6,483 nt of DNA from UBA1479 sp964012715 (GTDB taxonomy: Bacteria > Pseudomonadota > Alphaproteobacteria > Rhodospirillales > Casp-alpha2). Every line of letters starts with the position of its first letter. Positions within the stretch are counted from its first letter, which is position 1. The notes under the pieces were generated by a model. The model made no database searches, was not told where the DNA came from, and saw nothing but the letters and a program-made list of their open reading frames with translations. Below are positions 5,495 through 6,483 of this stretch, piece after piece. The translations under genes were made by a program, and so were the position numbers. The DNA is taken from positions 1 through 6,483 of the forward strand of contig CAXGUG010000134.1 in the NCBI GenBank assembly GCA_964012715.1. Direction: 5' to 3'.

Positions 5495-6322
5495 CTCGAT
5501 GATCAGCTCCATGCCCTCGCGGCTGACGAAGTTGCCATCCCAGGCAGCTTCCGCCTCGATCGCCAGGCGATCCATGAAAGCGTCGTCATGCTCCGGATCG
5601 TGATGGAAGATCGCATGGCGCTTGGCCCCTGCCGCTTGGCATAGGCGCATGCCTTCGTTCCAGGTCGAATGGCCCCAACCGACCTTGGCCGGGAACTCTT
5701 CTTCCGTATATGTGCTGTCGTAGATCACAAGGTCGGCGCCTTCGATCAATCCCAGAACGTTCTCGTCCATCTTGCCCGGCACGTGCTCCGTGTCGGTGAC
5801 GTAGCAGATAGACGCACCATCGTGCTCGATCCGGTAGCCGGTCGCCCCATTCGGGTGATTCAAGGCCGCGGTCTTGACCGTAATGTCGGACGGCAGGCTG
5901 AAACTGTCGCCGGCGTCGAAATCTTCAAAGCGCAGCTTGGCCTGCATCGCTTCAAGCGGCACGGGAAACATCGGGTTGTGCATCTGGGTAGACAGGATGT
6001 CTTGAATTCCCTCGTCGCCGCGGCTCTTCAAATGCCCGGCCATGATATGCACGGAACATTCAGGATTGTACGCAGGCACGAAGAAGGGGAAACCATTGAT
6101 ATGGTCCCAGTGCGTGTGGGTCAAAAGCAGGTGGGTGCACTTCAAACCGGCTTTAAGAAAGGCATTGCCGAAGGACCGAATCCCCGTCCCGGCATCCATA
6201 ACAAACCGATAATCGCCCGCCTCTACCTCGATACAACTGGTATTGCCGCCATACTTCATATGCTGCGGCGTGGCACAGGCGATGCTCCCCCTAACTCCCC
6301 AAAATTTTAGACGGATTGCCAT
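5492..6322 (-). CDS. Metallo-beta-lactamase-fold hydrolase (RNase Z/PhnP-like, Lactamase_B_2 type)
   Basis: Probable cytoplasmic two-metal phosphodiesterase-type hydrolase of 276 residues, without signal peptide or membrane segment. The start LKFWGVRGSI (5-14) with YGGNTSC (24-30) and DAGTGI (43-48) is typical of this subfamily. The metal motif THTHWDH holds H69, H71, D73 and H74. Further expected ligands are H156 (LNHPNG), the bridging D177 (VTDTEH) and H240/H241 (FHHDP). GHST (217-220) resembles the His motif of RNase Z-like enzymes. All metal-site residues appear present, so the enzyme should be active. The substrate cannot be told from sequence; relatives act on cyclic nucleotides, cyclic phosphates or RNA ends. 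The ATG at 6322 places the conserved motif at residue 5 as usual, but the Shine-Dalgarno is poor. The gene converges on motB, with 78 nt between the stop codons, so it is a separate unit and shared function is not implied. Confidence 0.9.
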   Translation of the reverse strand: MAIRLKFWGVRGSIACATPQHMKYGGNTSCIEVEAGDYRFVMDAGTGIRSFGNAFLKAGLKCTHLLLTHTHWDHINGFPFFVPAYNPECSVHIMAGHLKSRGDEGIQDILSTQMHNPMFPVPLEAMQAKLRFEDFDAGDSFSLPSDITVKTAALNHPNGATGYRIEHDGASICYVTDTEHVPGKMDENVLGLIEGADLVIYDSTYTEEEFPAKVGWGHSTWNEGMRLCQAAGAKRHAIFHHDPEHDDAFMDRLAIEAEAAWDGNFVSREGMELIIE

Positions 6323-6446
6323 ATAATCTCATGCAGACTTTCGCGGTCGGTACACGCAAATGATCGAACGCAGTGGCTAGCTCCCTTGCGGACAGGCCCT
6401 CGCTGGCACATTACAGGCGGCACGCAATTCGGCACCCTTGAACTCT

Positions 6447-6475
6447 TGTATAGGCCATCAAATGACTGCTGTCAC
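6447..6475 (-). promoter_or_regulatory. Candidate sigma70-type promoter for the MBL-fold gene
   Basis: On the minus strand, GTGACA (6475-6470, five of six matches to TTGACA) and TATACA (6452-6447, four of six) are separated by 17 nt. Transcription would begin near 6440 and give an untranslated leader of about 118 nt before the ATG at 6322. The 161 nt upstream of the gene hold no convincing ORF on either strand. Confidence 0.45.
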
Positions 6476-6483
6476 AGATTGAT

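Noticed and set aside
5669..6310. 213-codon + strand frame opposite the MBL-fold gene
   Set aside because: The minus strand encodes a complete hydrolase with metal-binding motifs; the + frame shows none.
6322..6327. Perfect TATAAT on the + strand
   Set aside because: The -35 region is not recognisable, and only frames of about 10 codons or fewer follow within the window.
1..6483. tRNA/rRNA genes, CRISPR arrays, insertion sequences, attachment sites
   Set aside because: No cloverleaf-like segment, regularly spaced repeats, transposase frame or terminal inverted repeats with target duplications were seen by eye on either strand.

Overview
The window (GC-rich, roughly 60% by eye) reads as a Gram-negative proteobacterial chromosome, most likely an alphaproteobacterium of the Rhodospirillales type. 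That placement is inferred from the style of the proteins and the codon use; no rRNA or other decisive marker is present. Five protein genes fill almost all of the sequence, and no stretch over 300 bases lacks a gene.

Region 1 (2-3555, + strand) is a type I secretion pair. It starts with the 3' part of an ABC exporter of the LapB/RtxB/HlyB class, whose N-terminus lies outside the window. This exporter carries an unusual C-terminal extension of about 230 residues rich in Pro, Ala and Gln. After 41 nt comes an HlyD-type membrane fusion (periplasmic adaptor) protein. Neither the secreted substrate nor a TolC-like outer-membrane channel is in view.

Region 2 (3556-5450, + strand) begins with a 151-nt leader that holds a possible promoter and an inverted repeat. 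It is followed by a MotA/PomA-type and a MotB/PomB-type stator pair. The residues lining the predicted ion path look like those of sodium-type PomA/PomB. A GC-rich hairpin sits between the two genes, and another follows motB.

Region 3 (5466-6483, - strand) is a convergent gene for an RNase Z/PhnP-like metallo-beta-lactamase-fold hydrolase. Its stop codon is built into an intrinsic terminator, and a sigma70-like promoter lies about 125 nt upstream of its start.

The ABC protein and the HlyD protein should work together to export a large RTX or adhesin-type protein. The stator pair should turn ion flow into mechanical or conformational work, classically for the flagellum. An ion-driven MotAB-like pair directly downstream of a type I secretion pair recalls the SPI-4 Sii system of Salmonella (SiiA/SiiB with SiiC/D/F). 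This is the most interesting hypothesis here, although the proteins look like ordinary PomAB and the leader between the blocks may separate their transcription.
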